Assembly: GCA_016719295.1 (NCBI GenBank)
Contig: JADKAF010000001.1
Span: forward strand, 620,001 to 684,000
Reading direction: 5' to 3'
Length of the DNA stretch: 64,000 nucleotides
Source of the DNA: Planctomycetota bacterium
GTDB lineage: Bacteria; Planctomycetota; UBA1135; JADKAF01
The notes under the pieces were generated by a model. That model was not told where the DNA came from, searched no databases, and saw only the letters and a program-made list of their open reading frames with translations. Shown piece by piece: positions 35,947 through 45,189 of the stretch (positions within the stretch are counted from its first letter, which is position 1; every line of letters begins with the position of its first letter). The position numbers were made by a program, and so were the translations under genes.

Positions 35947-36300
35947 CGCGCTCGGCCGCCGCGCGGGCGCGGAACCCATGTCTGTCGACGTCGTTCATGC
36001 GTCGACGTCCGAACGCACCCATGAGCATGAGTCTCGGAGCCCCCGCCTCCCGCGGGCTCCGAGACGGCGCACGATGTCCATCGACGAAGCGGAGCCGCGC
36101 CCGGAGGCGCAGCGAGCGACGTGAACGACGCGCGACGCTCCGCGCTTGTCTCTCGCGTCGTTCGCGCGTCGACGCTCGAACACCTTCGACCTGATACGCG
36201 CGCGTCGGGCGCGGCGCTTGCTTCGCCGTAGGGCCGGGCGTAGCGCATGCGCGGTCTTGCGTTCGCTCGCCTCTCGCGTTCACGCGCTCGCACTCGAAGT
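35947..36300 (-). repeat. RAYT repeat copy 2 (right, downstream of transposase 1)
   Basis: Inverted relative to copy 1 and starting directly after the transposase stop. The main hairpin arms are GTCTCGGAGCCC (36031-36042) and GGGCTCCGAGAC (36054-36065), so the T-to-C change of one arm is matched by A-to-G in the other. The second hairpin pairs 36097-36101 with 36106-36110 (GCGCC with GGCGC). The remaining 130 bp up to the next gene stop at 36434 shows nothing clear. Confidence 0.82.
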
Positions 36301-36433
36301 GGAAGCGTCGACGCGAATTCGACGCGCGGCTCGAGCACGCGCGCGATCCGTGGGGCGCAAGTGCACGCAGGGACGCTCCCGTCGGCGCTCCGGCGTCCAT
36401 GCGCGAGGCGGCGGATGTCGCCGAGCGCGCAGG

Positions 36434-37420
36434 TCAGCTGCGCGAGCGAGCCGAGCGCCGCGCCTCCGCGAGCAGCGCATCGAGGAGGCGCGCGTTCTTC
36501 AGCCCCTCGTCCGGCCCGAGCTTCGGCTTCGAGCCCGTGCGGATCGCGCGGCAAAGGTCCTCGACCTCGAGCCGGAACACATCGACGATCTCGAAGGGAT
36601 AGTGCGTCTCGCCGCCTTCCTGGCGCAGCACGAGCAGCGGCTCTTCTTCCCACGAGAGGAACGCGTGACGGAGCTCGAGCGTGCCGCGGGTGCCGGAGAG
36701 CAGCACGCGATTGCGGAGCCCGCCGTCGAAGCCGGACGAGATCACCGCGAAGCGCCCGCCCTCGTACTCGAGGATGCCGTGCAGTGAAAGGTCCACGCCG
36801 TGGACCGGGTGGAAGGCGCCACGCGCGGAGAGGCCCACCGGCTCGTCGCCGAGGAGCAGGCGGCAGACGTTCACGCAATAGCAGCCGACGTCGAGCAGAC
36901 CGCCGCCGCCCCAGTCGTCGTTCAGGCGCACGTCGTCCTCCTTCGTGAGGTGGAAGGAGAACGAGGCCTCGACGGTGCGGAGCTCGCCGATCGCGCCGCC
37001 GCGCACGAGCTCCAACATCTTCGCGATCTGCGGGTGATGCCGGTACATGAAGGCTTCGACCAGGTGGCGCTTCCGCTGCGTCGCGCGCGCGAGCATGCGC
37101 TCGCACTCCGCGGCGTTCCGGCCGAGCGGCTTCTCGCAGAGCACGTGCTTCCCGCAGTCGAGCGCCTCCAGGCAGAGCTCCTCGTGGAGGCCGTTGTGCG
37201 TCGCGATGTAGACCGCTTCCACGCGCTCGTCGCGCAAGAGCTCCGCGTAGCTGCCGTAGGAGCGCGCGGCGTCGAGGGACTTCGCACGCGCGAGGTCGCG
37301 GCTCGCCGCGGCCTCCAGCGTCGCGAGCGGCGAGGCGGCGACGGCGGGGGCGAAGCGGTTCTGGGCGATGCGCCCGACGCCGAGGACGCCGAAGCGGACG
37401 GGTTCGATGCTCGCGGTCAT
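36434..37420 (-). CDS. Gfo/Idh/MocA family oxidoreductase (cytoplasmic)
   Basis: 328 residues with no signal peptide. The NAD(P)-binding motif is FGVLGVGRIAQNRFAP. The EKP motif is KHVLCEKPLGRNAAEC, followed by VEAFMYRHHPQ and then the substrate-domain segments DDWGGGGLLDVGCYCVNVCRLL and YEGGRFAVISSGFDGGLRN. It matches cytoplasmic dehydrogenases of the trans-1,2-dihydrobenzenediol/D-xylose dehydrogenase-like group, but the substrate is not readable. It follows the MFS transporter gene by about 50 bp on the same strand, so the two may be co-expressed. Confidence 0.92.
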   Translation of the reverse strand: MTASIEPVRFGVLGVGRIAQNRFAPAVAASPLATLEAAASRDLARAKSLDAARSYGSYAELLRDERVEAVYIATHNGLHEELCLEALDCGKHVLCEKPLGRNAAECERMLARATQRKRHLVEAFMYRHHPQIAKMLELVRGGAIGELRTVEASFSFHLTKEDDVRLNDDWGGGGLLDVGCYCVNVCRLLLGDEPVGLSARGAFHPVHGVDLSLHGILEYEGGRFAVISSGFDGGLRNRVLLSGTRGTLELRHAFLSWEEEPLLVLRQEGGETHYPFEIVDVFRLEVEDLCRAIRTGSKPKLGPDEGLKNARLLDALLAEARRSARSRS

Positions 37421-37469
37421 GAGCGGCTCACGGTGGGATTGCGGAGTTCGGAGGTCGAGGAGGAGACGT

Positions 37470-38696
37470 TCAGCGCGGGGCGGGATGCTCGAGGCGAGCG
37501 AAGGAGCGGATCCACCCGGGGAGCACCGCGGCGGTGAGGATGCCCAGGGAGACCGGCACCCATTCGATGGGCAGGAGCGCCGAGGTGGCGCCGAAGTATC
37601 CGGCGCTCAGGAAGATGAAGATCCAGTTCGTGAAGTTGGAGACGGCGATCACGCTGCCGCGCTCGCTCGGCGGGGCCGAGCTCTGGATCCAGACCACGAA
37701 GGGCAGGCCGAAGAGCGCGCCGCTCCCGCCGAGCACGAACAGCACGACGTGCACGAGCGGCAGCGCGTGATGCGCGATGCCGAGCGCGAGCAGCCCCGCG
37801 ATCATGCCGAGAGCACCCCAGCGCGCGAGGCCGAAGCGGATCGCACCGCGGGCGAGGTAGCCGCCCAGCACCGAGCCCGCCGCCATGCCGACGCTCAGCG
37901 TCACCAGCAGGAAGCTCGTGCCGCGGTCGTCGAGGTCCATCAGGATCTTGCCGTAGCGGTTCATGCACTGCTGCACGACGCCGCCCATGAACCAGAAGAA
38001 CGAGTAGGCGAGCAGCACGTCGCGCCACGAGCGCTGGCGGAGCAGCGCCACGAGCGTCGGGAAGAGATCGGCGAAGGGCTGGCGCGAGAGCACGAGCTCC
38101 GGCCGCTGCGCGGGCTCCGTTCGCACGACGAGGCTCGTCAGCGTGCCGAGCGCCGCGATCAGCACGCAGACCGCGGCGGGGGCCAGGAGCGCTGCGCCGA
38201 AGGTGTTCTTCAGGGCCCCGGCGGCGGCGTTCCCGAGGATCACCGCGAGGAAGGTCGTCATCTGCACGATGCCGTTCGCGCGGGACATGCCGCCGGCCTC
38301 GATCATCTCCGGGATCGCGCCGTACTTCGCGGGCCCGAAGAACGCGCTCTGCGCGCCCATCAGGAACACGACGACCAGCAGGAACGGGAGGCTCTGCAGC
38401 GCGAAGCCGAGCGCTGCGAGACCCATCACCCCGATCTCGGCCACCTTCGCGAGGACGATGACGCGCCGCTTCGCGTAGCGGTCCGCGAGCTGCCCCGCGA
38501 GCCCCGAGAAGAGCACGAAGGGCAGGGCGAAGAGCGCCGCCGCCAAGGCGTCCAGCGACTCGCCGCCGGACTTCACGTGGTCGACGGCGAGCAGCACGAC
38601 GAGCTGCTTGAACAGATTGTCGTTGAACGCGCCGAGGAACTGGGTCGCGACGAAGCCCCGGAAAGAGCGGGCGACCGCCCTCCCCGGGGTGCTCAC
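37470..38696 (-). CDS. MFS transporter, LplT-like
   Basis: 408 residues from the GTG at 38696, which overlaps the stop of the glutamate dehydrogenase gene (GTGA). The N-terminal segment FVATQFLGAFNDNLFKQLVVLL is typical of the LplT/lysophospholipid transporter group. It is followed by the MFS loop signature GQLADRYAKRRVIV and 11-12 hydrophobic helices. LplT moves lysophospholipids across the inner membrane. Other MFS efflux proteins share the NDN motif, so the cargo is uncertain. Confidence 0.87.
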   Translation of the reverse strand: MSTPGRAVARSFRGFVATQFLGAFNDNLFKQLVVLLAVDHVKSGGESLDALAAALFALPFVLFSGLAGQLADRYAKRRVIVLAKVAEIGVMGLAALGFALQSLPFLLVVVFLMGAQSAFFGPAKYGAIPEMIEAGGMSRANGIVQMTTFLAVILGNAAAGALKNTFGAALLAPAAVCVLIAALGTLTSLVVRTEPAQRPELVLSRQPFADLFPTLVALLRQRSWRDVLLAYSFFWFMGGVVQQCMNRYGKILMDLDDRGTSFLLVTLSVGMAAGSVLGGYLARGAIRFGLARWGALGMIAGLLALGIAHHALPLVHVVLFVLGGSGALFGLPFVVWIQSSAPPSERGSVIAVSNFTNWIFIFLSAGYFGATSALLPIEWVPVSLGILTAAVLPGWIRSFARLEHPAPR

Positions 38697-41600
38697 GCGC
38701 GGACCTGGGCGAGCTTCGAGAAGCGGTCGTTCAGGATGAACAGCGTGCCGAGCGAGAGCGCGCCGGAGGTGCGCGCCTTCTCGAGCATCCCGCGGATCAT
38801 CTCCAGGTCCTGCGCGTGGGCCGCGGCCCAGCGCTCGACGGCGGCGCGCACGTCCTCGGCCGCGTGGTGCTTCAGGATCGCCACCACCGTCGTGCGGTAG
38901 GTCGTGCGCAGCATCTCGGTCAGGATCGAGCGAGCTTGGCGCTCCTCGTCGGCCTTCTCGTTGCCGGCCTTCGCCTCGCGCAGCGCCTCGGCGAACTCGA
39001 GCGCGGTGCCGGTGCGGTAGTAGACCTCCATCGCGCGCAGCAGCTCGCACTTGGCCTCGCTGGCGATGCCGGTGATCTCACCGGCGCGCGCCAGGTGGTG
39101 GAGCGAGCCCAACCGCTCGGCGAACTCCTCGGGGAAGCCGCGCGAGACGAGGCGCGAGTAGAGCTCCTCGCTGTCGCGACGGCGCCATTCGACCGGGGTC
39201 TCGGCGGCGCGCGTCTTCAGCGCTGCGACGTCGGAGCGGTGCTTCTCGATCGCCTGCTGGATGGAGAGCCCGCTGTCGAGCCAGCGCAGGATCGAGGGGA
39301 TCAAGCGCTCCTGAGCGGTCGCGACCATGCGGTACGCGATGATCTGCGCGTCGGTCGGCACGCGGCCGTCGAGCTGATCGATCTCCGCCGCGAGCGCCGG
39401 CGTGCCGAGCAAGGCGTCGGCGACGAGGAACGCGCGCGCCAGCTGCGCGAGATTGCAGCCGAGCATGCTCGCCACGCGAGCAGGCCAGGCGACGCCCACG
39501 CGGTCGACGATGCGGTTCGTGAGCATCGTCGCGGCGATCTCGCGGCGCAGGCGATGGCGATCGATGTCGGCGGCGTAGCTCTTCTGGATCTCGTTGGGGA
39601 AGTAGGCGTGCAGGAGCGGCCGCAGCGCGGCGTCGTCCGCTACGTCGCTGTCCAGGATCTCGCGGAAGAGGTCGATCTTCGAGTAGGCGAGCAGCACCGC
39701 GATCTCGGGACGCGTGAGCCCTTCGTTGCGGGCGGCGCGCGCCTCCAGCTCGTCGCGAGATGGCAGGAACTCGACCGCGCGGTCGAGTAGGCCGTTGGTG
39801 ACGAGGCGCTCCATCAGCGCGCGGTAGGGAGAGAGATCCTCCAGCGAGCGCTGCCGGTCCATGCTGAGGACCAGGCTCTGGCGGTAGTTGTCCTCCAGCA
39901 CGAGCAGGCAGACCTCGTCGGTCAGGCTGCGCAGGAGGTCGTTCCGTTGCTCGATCGTGAGGCGGCCTTCCTGCACCACCGGGGCGAGCAGGATCTTCAG
40001 GTTCACCTCGTGGTCGGAGAGGTCGACGCCGGCCGAGTTGTCGATCGCGTCGGTGTTGATACGACCGCCCGCGGCTGCGAACTCGATGCGCGCGCGCTGG
40101 GTGAACCCGAGGTTACCGCCCTCGCCGACGACCTTGCAGCGGAGCTGGCGGGAGTCGACGCGCAGCGCGTCGGTCGCCTCGTCGCGCACGTCGGCGTGCG
40201 TCTCGGTGCCGGCCTTGACGTAGGTTCCGATCCCCCCGTTCCAGAGGAGATCGCACGGCATCTTCAGGATCGCGCGGATCAGGTCCTCGGGCGCCATCTC
40301 GGCGTCGGAGACGTCCAGCATCGCGCGCACCTCGGGCGAGAGCGGGATCTTGCGGAGCTTCCGCGAGAAGATGCCGCCGCCGGCCGAGATCAGGTCCTTG
40401 CGGTAGTCGGCCCAGGAGGAGCGAGGGAGCGCGAACATGCGCTTGCGCTCCAGGAACGACGTCGCCGGATCCGGATTCGGGTCGAGGAAGATGTCGCGGT
40501 GGTCGAACGCGGCGCGCAGCTTGATCGTCTGCGCGAGGAGCATGCCGTTCCCGAAGACGTCGCCGCTCATGTCGCCGATGCCGACGACGGTGAAGGGCGT
40601 CTTCTGGATGTCGATGTTCATCTCGCGGAAGTGGCGCTTCACGCACTCCCAGCCACCGCGCGCGGTGATGCCTTCCTTCTTGTGGTCGTAGCCCTGGGAG
40701 CCGCCCGAGGCAAAGGCGTCGCCAAGCCAGAACCCGCGCTCGAGCGAGAGCGCGTTCGCGAAGTCGGAGTAGGTCGCGGTGCCCTTGTCGGCGGCGACGA
40801 CCAAGTAGGGATCTTCGCCGTCGTAGCGCACGCAGCGCTCGGGATGCACCACCTTGCCGTCGACGATGTTGTCGGTGATGTCGAGCAGGCCCGAGATGAA
40901 GGTGCGGTAGCGATCGATGCCTTCCTTCAGATGCGCTTCGCGCTCGGCGTGCTGGCGCTTCGTGATGAAGCCGCCCTTCGAGCCCACGGGCACGATCACC
41001 GCGTTCTTCGTGCGCTGGGTCTTCATGAGGCCCAGGACTTCGGTGCGGAAGTCGTCCTTGCGATCGCTCCAGCGGATGCCGCCGCGCGCGACGGGGCCGC
41101 TGCGGAGGTGGACGCCTTCCATGTACGTCGCGTGGATGTAGATCTCGTAGAGCGGCCGCGGGGCCGGCATGTCGTCGACCTTCGCGCACTCGATCTTGAT
41201 CGCGATGCGCCGCTCGCCCTTCAGCGTCTGGTAGAAGTTCGTGCGCAGGGTCGAATCGATCGCGTTCAGGAAGCGCGCGAAGATGCGGTAGTCGCGGACA
41301 TCGCTGATCGCCTCGAGCTGCTGCATCAGCGCCGCTCTCCGCTCGGGCAGCGCGCCCTGCAGGCGTTGCGCTCCCGGGAGCCCGCCTAGCGACGCCGGGT
41401 CGAAGCGCGCGTGGAAGTACTGGACCAGCGCGTTCACCGCCGGGCCGTTCCGGAGCAGCGCGTCGTGGATCGACGGCAGCGAGAGATCGCGGCGCACCTG
41501 CAGGATGTAGTTGCGGTAGGTGCGCAGCAGGTCGACCTCGCGCCAGTCGAGGGCCGCGTTCACGATCAAGCCGTTCAGCGCGTCGTTCTCGATCTCGCCC

Positions 41601-43561
41601 GCGAGCGCGAGGGAGATCAGGTCGCGAAGGCCGCGCGCGACCGGCGGCGCGAGAAAGTTCCCGCGCTCGTCCTGCACGCGGAAGGAGTGCACGTAGCAGC
41701 GCGGGACCGAGCGGCCCTCGAGGCCGAAGCTGAGCTCGTTGATGACGTTCAGCGCCAGATTGTCGAGCCAGGGCATCGTGCCGCTGAGCTCGAAGCGCGC
41801 GCCGGCGCGGTAGATGAGGAGCAGTGTCGTCGCGGTCCCTCGATGAGCCGGGCCCTGATCGACGCGCACGCGAGGTTGCTGATCCTTCAGCGTCTCCTCG
41901 AGGGCCTCGATGTCCTCGGCCGCGCGCTCGGCGGGGATGATCGCCTTGTAGTCCGCCGAGAACGCGTCGCGCCAGCGCTTCCAGAGCTGATCGGCGCGAT
42001 CGAAGTCGCCCCTGCGTTGCAACGCCTCGATGAGTTGGTCGTTCCAACTCCTCGTGAGGTTCGCGATCTCGAGCTCGAGGGCGGCCGCGTCGATCGCGAC
42101 GGGCTCGTCCTTCATCGTGAAGTAGTAGTGCAGGCGCACGGTCGGCTCTTCCCCGAGCACCACGCGCACGTCCATCGGCTTGCTGCCGCAGGCCTCTGAT
42201 ACCACCTGCTGGATCGCGCGCGAGGCCTCGTTATCGAAGCGTTCGCGCGGCAGGATCACCATCACCGAGAGCCCTCGGTCCAGCCCGTCGCGGCGCAGCG
42301 TCACGCGCACGCGGTCTTCGCTGGGGGCTTCGAGGATCGTGCCGATCGTGCGGCGGATCTCCTCGGGATTCATGAGGAAGAGCTCGGACTTCGGCAGGCG
42401 CGCGAAGAGCGAGACGACTTCCTTCGCGTCGTGGCTGCCCGGGAGCATGCCCACGGACTTCACGACCTTCTCTAGCTTCTTCCGGAGGACCGGGATCTGG
42501 GTCGCGTTCTCGGCGAAGGCCTTCGAGGTGAAGAGGCCGAGGAAGCGAATCTCTCCGATCACCTCGCCGCGCGCGTCGAGGCGCTTCAAACCGATGTAGT
42601 CCATCTGCGCGTGGCGATGGACGGTGGAGTGCGAGTTCGCCTTCGAGATCAGCGGGCAGACGCGGCGATGCAGGCGCTCCGAGACTGCGCGGGGGAGCTC
42701 CTCGAGCAGCACCGGCTTCGCGTAGTTCGACACGCCTTCGTCGCCGAGGAGGCCGAGGCCCGAGCCCGGACGCACCGCGACGCCTTTCCGCCCGCCGAGC
42801 TCGGGGTAGCTCTGGATGTCATAGGCGCGGTAGCCGAGGAAGATGAAGTGGTCCTTCTCGATCCACTGCAGGAACTCCACGCCTTCGAGGAGCTCCTCGC
42901 GCAGCTCGGGCAAGCGCTGCGCATCGGCCTGCAGCATCGCGCGCGCTTCGGCCAGGCGCTCCTTCATGCGCGCGAAGTCGGTCACGACGCGCACGGCGTC
43001 GCGCAGGTTCTTCGCGACGCGGGACTGGAGATCGACGCGCGTCGCTTCGTCGAGCGCTTGGATCTCGAAGTGCATGAACGACTCGAGGACGTGCTCGGGC
43101 GTTGATTCCGCGCCATCCTTGATCTCGAGCAGGGCGCCACTCTCGTCGCGTTTGATCGCGAGCACGGGGTGATAGAGCTGCGCGATCTCGAAGCCGCGTT
43201 GGCGGATCGTTTCGCGCACGGTGTCGAAGAGGAAGTACTGATCGCGCAGCGTCACGCGCACGACCGTGTACGGAGCGACGCGCGGTCCCAAGTCGCGGCC
43301 GGGGCGGACCTCGACGCGGAGCTCCTCGGCGCGCTTCTTGTCCAGGAAGCGCACGGACTCCAGGAGCGCGTCCGGCAGATCGGCTTCGGCGACGCGGATG
43401 CGGTAGCTGCTCGGCAGCCGCTGGTGGAGCAGGCGGGCGAGCTGGTTCGCAAGCGCGCCTTCGCGGCCGGGATGGGCTTTCGCGAGGGCGGCGCAGACGG
43501 CTTCGAGGCTCGGACGGACGGCTTCGGCGGCGCTCGACGGTGCGCCGGAGGACTTCGACAT
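38693..43561 (-). CDS. NAD-dependent glutamate dehydrogenase, large (180-kDa) type
   Basis: 1622 residues, the usual length for this class. The N-terminal 700 residues match the long regulatory region (for example VEFLQWIEKDHFIFLGYRAYD and LPRERFDNEASRAIQQ). The catalytic domain has GPVARGGIRWSDRKDDFRTEVLGL followed by VIVPVGSKGGFITK with the active-site Lys, DNAIDN-like NTDAIDNSAGVDLSDHEVN, and VVGEGGNLGFTQRARIEFA for the dinucleotide fold. It catalyses oxidative deamination of glutamate to 2-oxoglutarate and ammonia with NAD, usually in a catabolic direction. It is the first gene of a minus-strand pair with the MFS gene. The tRNA-Ala lies upstream on the other strand. Confidence 0.97.
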   Translation of the reverse strand: MSKSSGAPSSAAEAVRPSLEAVCAALAKAHPGREGALANQLARLLHQRLPSSYRIRVAEADLPDALLESVRFLDKKRAEELRVEVRPGRDLGPRVAPYTVVRVTLRDQYFLFDTVRETIRQRGFEIAQLYHPVLAIKRDESGALLEIKDGAESTPEHVLESFMHFEIQALDEATRVDLQSRVAKNLRDAVRVVTDFARMKERLAEARAMLQADAQRLPELREELLEGVEFLQWIEKDHFIFLGYRAYDIQSYPELGGRKGVAVRPGSGLGLLGDEGVSNYAKPVLLEELPRAVSERLHRRVCPLISKANSHSTVHRHAQMDYIGLKRLDARGEVIGEIRFLGLFTSKAFAENATQIPVLRKKLEKVVKSVGMLPGSHDAKEVVSLFARLPKSELFLMNPEEIRRTIGTILEAPSEDRVRVTLRRDGLDRGLSVMVILPRERFDNEASRAIQQVVSEACGSKPMDVRVVLGEEPTVRLHYYFTMKDEPVAIDAAALELEIANLTRSWNDQLIEALQRRGDFDRADQLWKRWRDAFSADYKAIIPAERAAEDIEALEETLKDQQPRVRVDQGPAHRGTATTLLLIYRAGARFELSGTMPWLDNLALNVINELSFGLEGRSVPRCYVHSFRVQDERGNFLAPPVARGLRDLISLALAGEIENDALNGLIVNAALDWREVDLLRTYRNYILQVRRDLSLPSIHDALLRNGPAVNALVQYFHARFDPASLGGLPGAQRLQGALPERRAALMQQLEAISDVRDYRIFARFLNAIDSTLRTNFYQTLKGERRIAIKIECAKVDDMPAPRPLYEIYIHATYMEGVHLRSGPVARGGIRWSDRKDDFRTEVLGLMKTQRTKNAVIVPVGSKGGFITKRQHAEREAHLKEGIDRYRTFISGLLDITDNIVDGKVVHPERCVRYDGEDPYLVVAADKGTATYSDFANALSLERGFWLGDAFASGGSQGYDHKKEGITARGGWECVKRHFREMNIDIQKTPFTVVGIGDMSGDVFGNGMLLAQTIKLRAAFDHRDIFLDPNPDPATSFLERKRMFALPRSSWADYRKDLISAGGGIFSRKLRKIPLSPEVRAMLDVSDAEMAPEDLIRAILKMPCDLLWNGGIGTYVKAGTETHADVRDEATDALRVDSRQLRCKVVGEGGNLGFTQRARIEFAAAGGRINTDAIDNSAGVDLSDHEVNLKILLAPVVQEGRLTIEQRNDLLRSLTDEVCLLVLEDNYRQSLVLSMDRQRSLEDLSPYRALMERLVTNGLLDRAVEFLPSRDELEARAARNEGLTRPEIAVLLAYSKIDLFREILDSDVADDAALRPLLHAYFPNEIQKSYAADIDRHRLRREIAATMLTNRIVDRVGVAWPARVASMLGCNLAQLARAFLVADALLGTPALAAEIDQLDGRVPTDAQIIAYRMVATAQERLIPSILRWLDSGLSIQQAIEKHRSDVAALKTRAAETPVEWRRRDSEELYSRLVSRGFPEEFAERLGSLHHLARAGEITGIASEAKCELLRAMEVYYRTGTALEFAEALREAKAGNEKADEERQARSILTEMLRTTYRTTVVAILKHHAAEDVRAAVERWAAAHAQDLEMIRGMLEKARTSGALSLGTLFILNDRFSKLAQVRA

Positions 43562-43661
43562 CGCTGGGGTCCCTTCGAGACGGTGGCCGACGAGAGTATC
43601 CGATGGACCTCGCGCGGTCGAAATCCTGAGCCGCGATGGGCGGGCGCTTCCGATGCCGGAC

Positions 43662-43689
43662 TTGCGATGCGCGCGCCGGTGGCTATACT
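43662..43689 (+). promoter_or_regulatory. Likely sigma-70 promoter of the tRNA gene
   Basis: A -35-like TTGCGA (43662-43667) and a -10-like TATACT (43684-43689) are separated by 16 nt. They lie about 50 bp before the mature tRNA 5' end. This is one of the clearest -10 hexamers in this GC-rich window. Confidence 0.6.
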
Positions 43690-43739
43690 CGCGCCCCTTC
43701 CGCGGCGCTCGGAGACCTCCAACGCCACGGGGAACCCAG

Positions 43740-43812
<73 letters not shown>

Positions 43813-43818
43813 ACCCTA

Positions 43819-43850
43819 CGCGAGGGCCGGTCGAAAGACTGGCCCTCGCG
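43819..43850 (+). terminator. Intrinsic-type hairpin after tRNA-Ala
   Basis: A 14-bp stem (43819-43832 with 43837-43850, one G-U pair) is closed by a GAAA tetraloop and begins 6 bp after the tRNA. A short CCGTTT follows. It is most likely the tRNA terminator. Confidence 0.8.
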
Positions 43851-43923
43851 CCGTTTCCGGAGCTCCGAGACGGCCCAGCTGCGAGCCCATGTTGGACAGC
43901 GCCCTCCGCCGCGGGCTAGCTTC

Positions 43924-43939
43924 TTGAACCGTGGTTCAA
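43924..43939. promoter_or_regulatory. Palindrome over the tetR start, probable operator
   Basis: TTGAACC (43924-43930) and GGTTCAA (43933-43939) form perfect 7-bp arms with a 2-nt centre. The GTG start of the TetR gene (43931) lies at its middle. Placement and symmetry suit self-repression by the TetR protein. No second copy was noticed in the adjoining genes. Confidence 0.6.
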
Positions 43940-44635
43940 TCCGCCGTCCCCGAATCCTCCGCCGAGCGCTTCGATGCGCGCCGACGCGAGATCCTGCTCT
44001 CGGCCTCGCGTGCTTATCGCGAGAGGGGATTTCATGCCACCGGCATGCGCGAGATCGCGCAGGCCGCGGGCATGACGGCGGGGAACCTCTACCACTACTT
44101 CGCCGGCAAGGAGGCGCTGCTCGCCTTCTGCCAGGAAGAGAGCGCGCGGCGCTTGAACGAGCTCGCCGCTTGGGTGGAGGAGCAGCCGCTGCGCGCCGAT
44201 GCACGCCTGCACGCTCTGATCGTCGGCCACGTGCTCGTGCTGAACGAAGGCCTCCCCGGGTCGCTCGCGCACCTCGAGGTCGAGAGCCTGGACGGCGAAG
44301 GCCGCCGGCGCGTGGTGACGCTGCGCGATCGCTACGAGGAGGCCCTGCGGGGCATCCTGCGCGCCGGCATGGACGCCGGCGTTCTCCGCCGCGCCGACTT
44401 GAAGCTCACGGCGCTCGCCATCCTGGGCGCCATCAACTGGACCGTGAAGTGGTTCCGCCCCGGAGGCAAGAGCAGCGCGCGGGAGGTCGGCGAGCATTTC
44501 GCCGAGCAGCTCGTGCGCGGCTTGCTCGCGCCGGAAGTGGAGCTCATGCGGCCCGCGGGGGAGGTGCCGATCTTCGGCTCCGCCGCGCACCGCGAGAACA
44601 ACGCCACGCCTACCGACTCCTCGAGGACGCGATGA
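43931..44635 (+). CDS. TetR family transcriptional regulator
   Basis: 234 residues from the GTG at 43931. The N-terminal domain is a clear TetR helix-turn-helix: REILLSASRAYRERGFHATG, then MREIAQAAGMTAGNLYHYF, then AGKEALL. The C-terminal ligand domain (about 75-215) is of the TetR_C type with EVESLDGEGRRRVVTLRDRY, which resembles regulators of acyl-CoA or aromatic-compound pathways. Its stop overlaps the start of the iron-sulfur subunit gene (ATGA), so regulator and enzyme are one operon. The palindrome at its start suggests autoregulation. The ligand may be the substrate, or its CoA ester, of the downstream hydroxylase (inference). Confidence 0.92.
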   Translation: MVQSAVPESSAERFDARRREILLSASRAYRERGFHATGMREIAQAAGMTAGNLYHYFAGKEALLAFCQEESARRLNELAAWVEEQPLRADARLHALIVGHVLVLNEGLPGSLAHLEVESLDGEGRRRVVTLRDRYEEALRGILRAGMDAGVLRRADLKLTALAILGAINWTVKWFRPGGKSSAREVGEHFAEQLVRGLLAPEVELMRPAGEVPIFGSAAHRENNATPTDSSRTR

Positions 44636-45189
44636 GCTCTCCCGTTCCCTCCGGCACCTCCGTCGCCACGCTGCGCGTGAACGGCGAGGAGCGCACGGTG
44701 GCCTTCCCCACGCATCACACTCTGCTCGAAGTGCTCCGCGAGGAGCTCGGGCTCACCGGCACGAAGCACGGCTGCGAGCTCGGCGAGTGCGGCACCTGCA
44801 CGGTGCTCCTAGACGGCAAACCCGTGCTGAGCTGCCTCATGCTGACCGTCGAGGCCGAAGGGCACGCGGTCGAGACCGTGGAGGGGCTGCAGCAGGGGAA
44901 CCAGCTCCACCCGCTGCAGAGCGCGTTCGCCGATCTCGGCGCTGCGCAGTGCGGGTACTGCACGCCCGGCATCCTCATGGCCTCGAAGGCCCTGCTCGCC
45001 GCGAATCCCGCGGCGACGCGCGAGGAGATCGCCTCGGCGCTCTCCGGCAATCTCTGCCGCTGCACGGGCTACCAGAAGATCCTCGAGGCCGTGGAGTGGG
45101 CCGGGCGCACGCTCTGCGGCGAGAATTCACCGCCGGCGCGCGAGTGCTCGTTCGGCGAGAGGCTTCCAGAGGAGGTGCAGCGTGGCTGA
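44632..45189 (+). CDS. Molybdenum hydroxylase small subunit, two [2Fe-2S] clusters (HcrC/HbaB-like)
   Basis: 185 residues. The N-terminal plant-type ferredoxin has CELGECGTCTVLLDG with a fourth Cys in VLSC. The helical domain has CGYCTPGILMASK and SGNLCRCTGYQKI, both pairs of the second cluster. This is the standard small subunit of the xanthine dehydrogenase family. It overlaps the TetR gene by 4 bp and the large-subunit gene by 8 bp. Together with the FAD subunit below, the best family match is 4-hydroxybenzoyl-CoA reductase. Confidence 0.94.
   Translation: MSSPVPSGTSVATLRVNGEERTVAFPTHHTLLEVLREELGLTGTKHGCELGECGTCTVLLDGKPVLSCLMLTVEAEGHAVETVEGLQQGNQLHPLQSAFADLGAAQCGYCTPGILMASKALLAANPAATREEIASALSGNLCRCTGYQKILEAVEWAGRTLCGENSPPARECSFGERLPEEVQRG

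Larger units (their letters stand above)
34695..36300 (+). mobile_element. RAYT element 1: two inverted repeats around a broken Y1 transposase
   Basis: A unit of about 1.6 kb: a left repeat, a transposase pseudogene on the plus strand, and a right repeat in inverted orientation. It is collinear with the second element at 48.8-50.4 kb, including the leader between left repeat and transposase (for example CAAGAATCCGACTTT here against CAAGATTCCGACTTT there). The boundaries are estimated by comparing the two elements. Confidence 0.8.
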
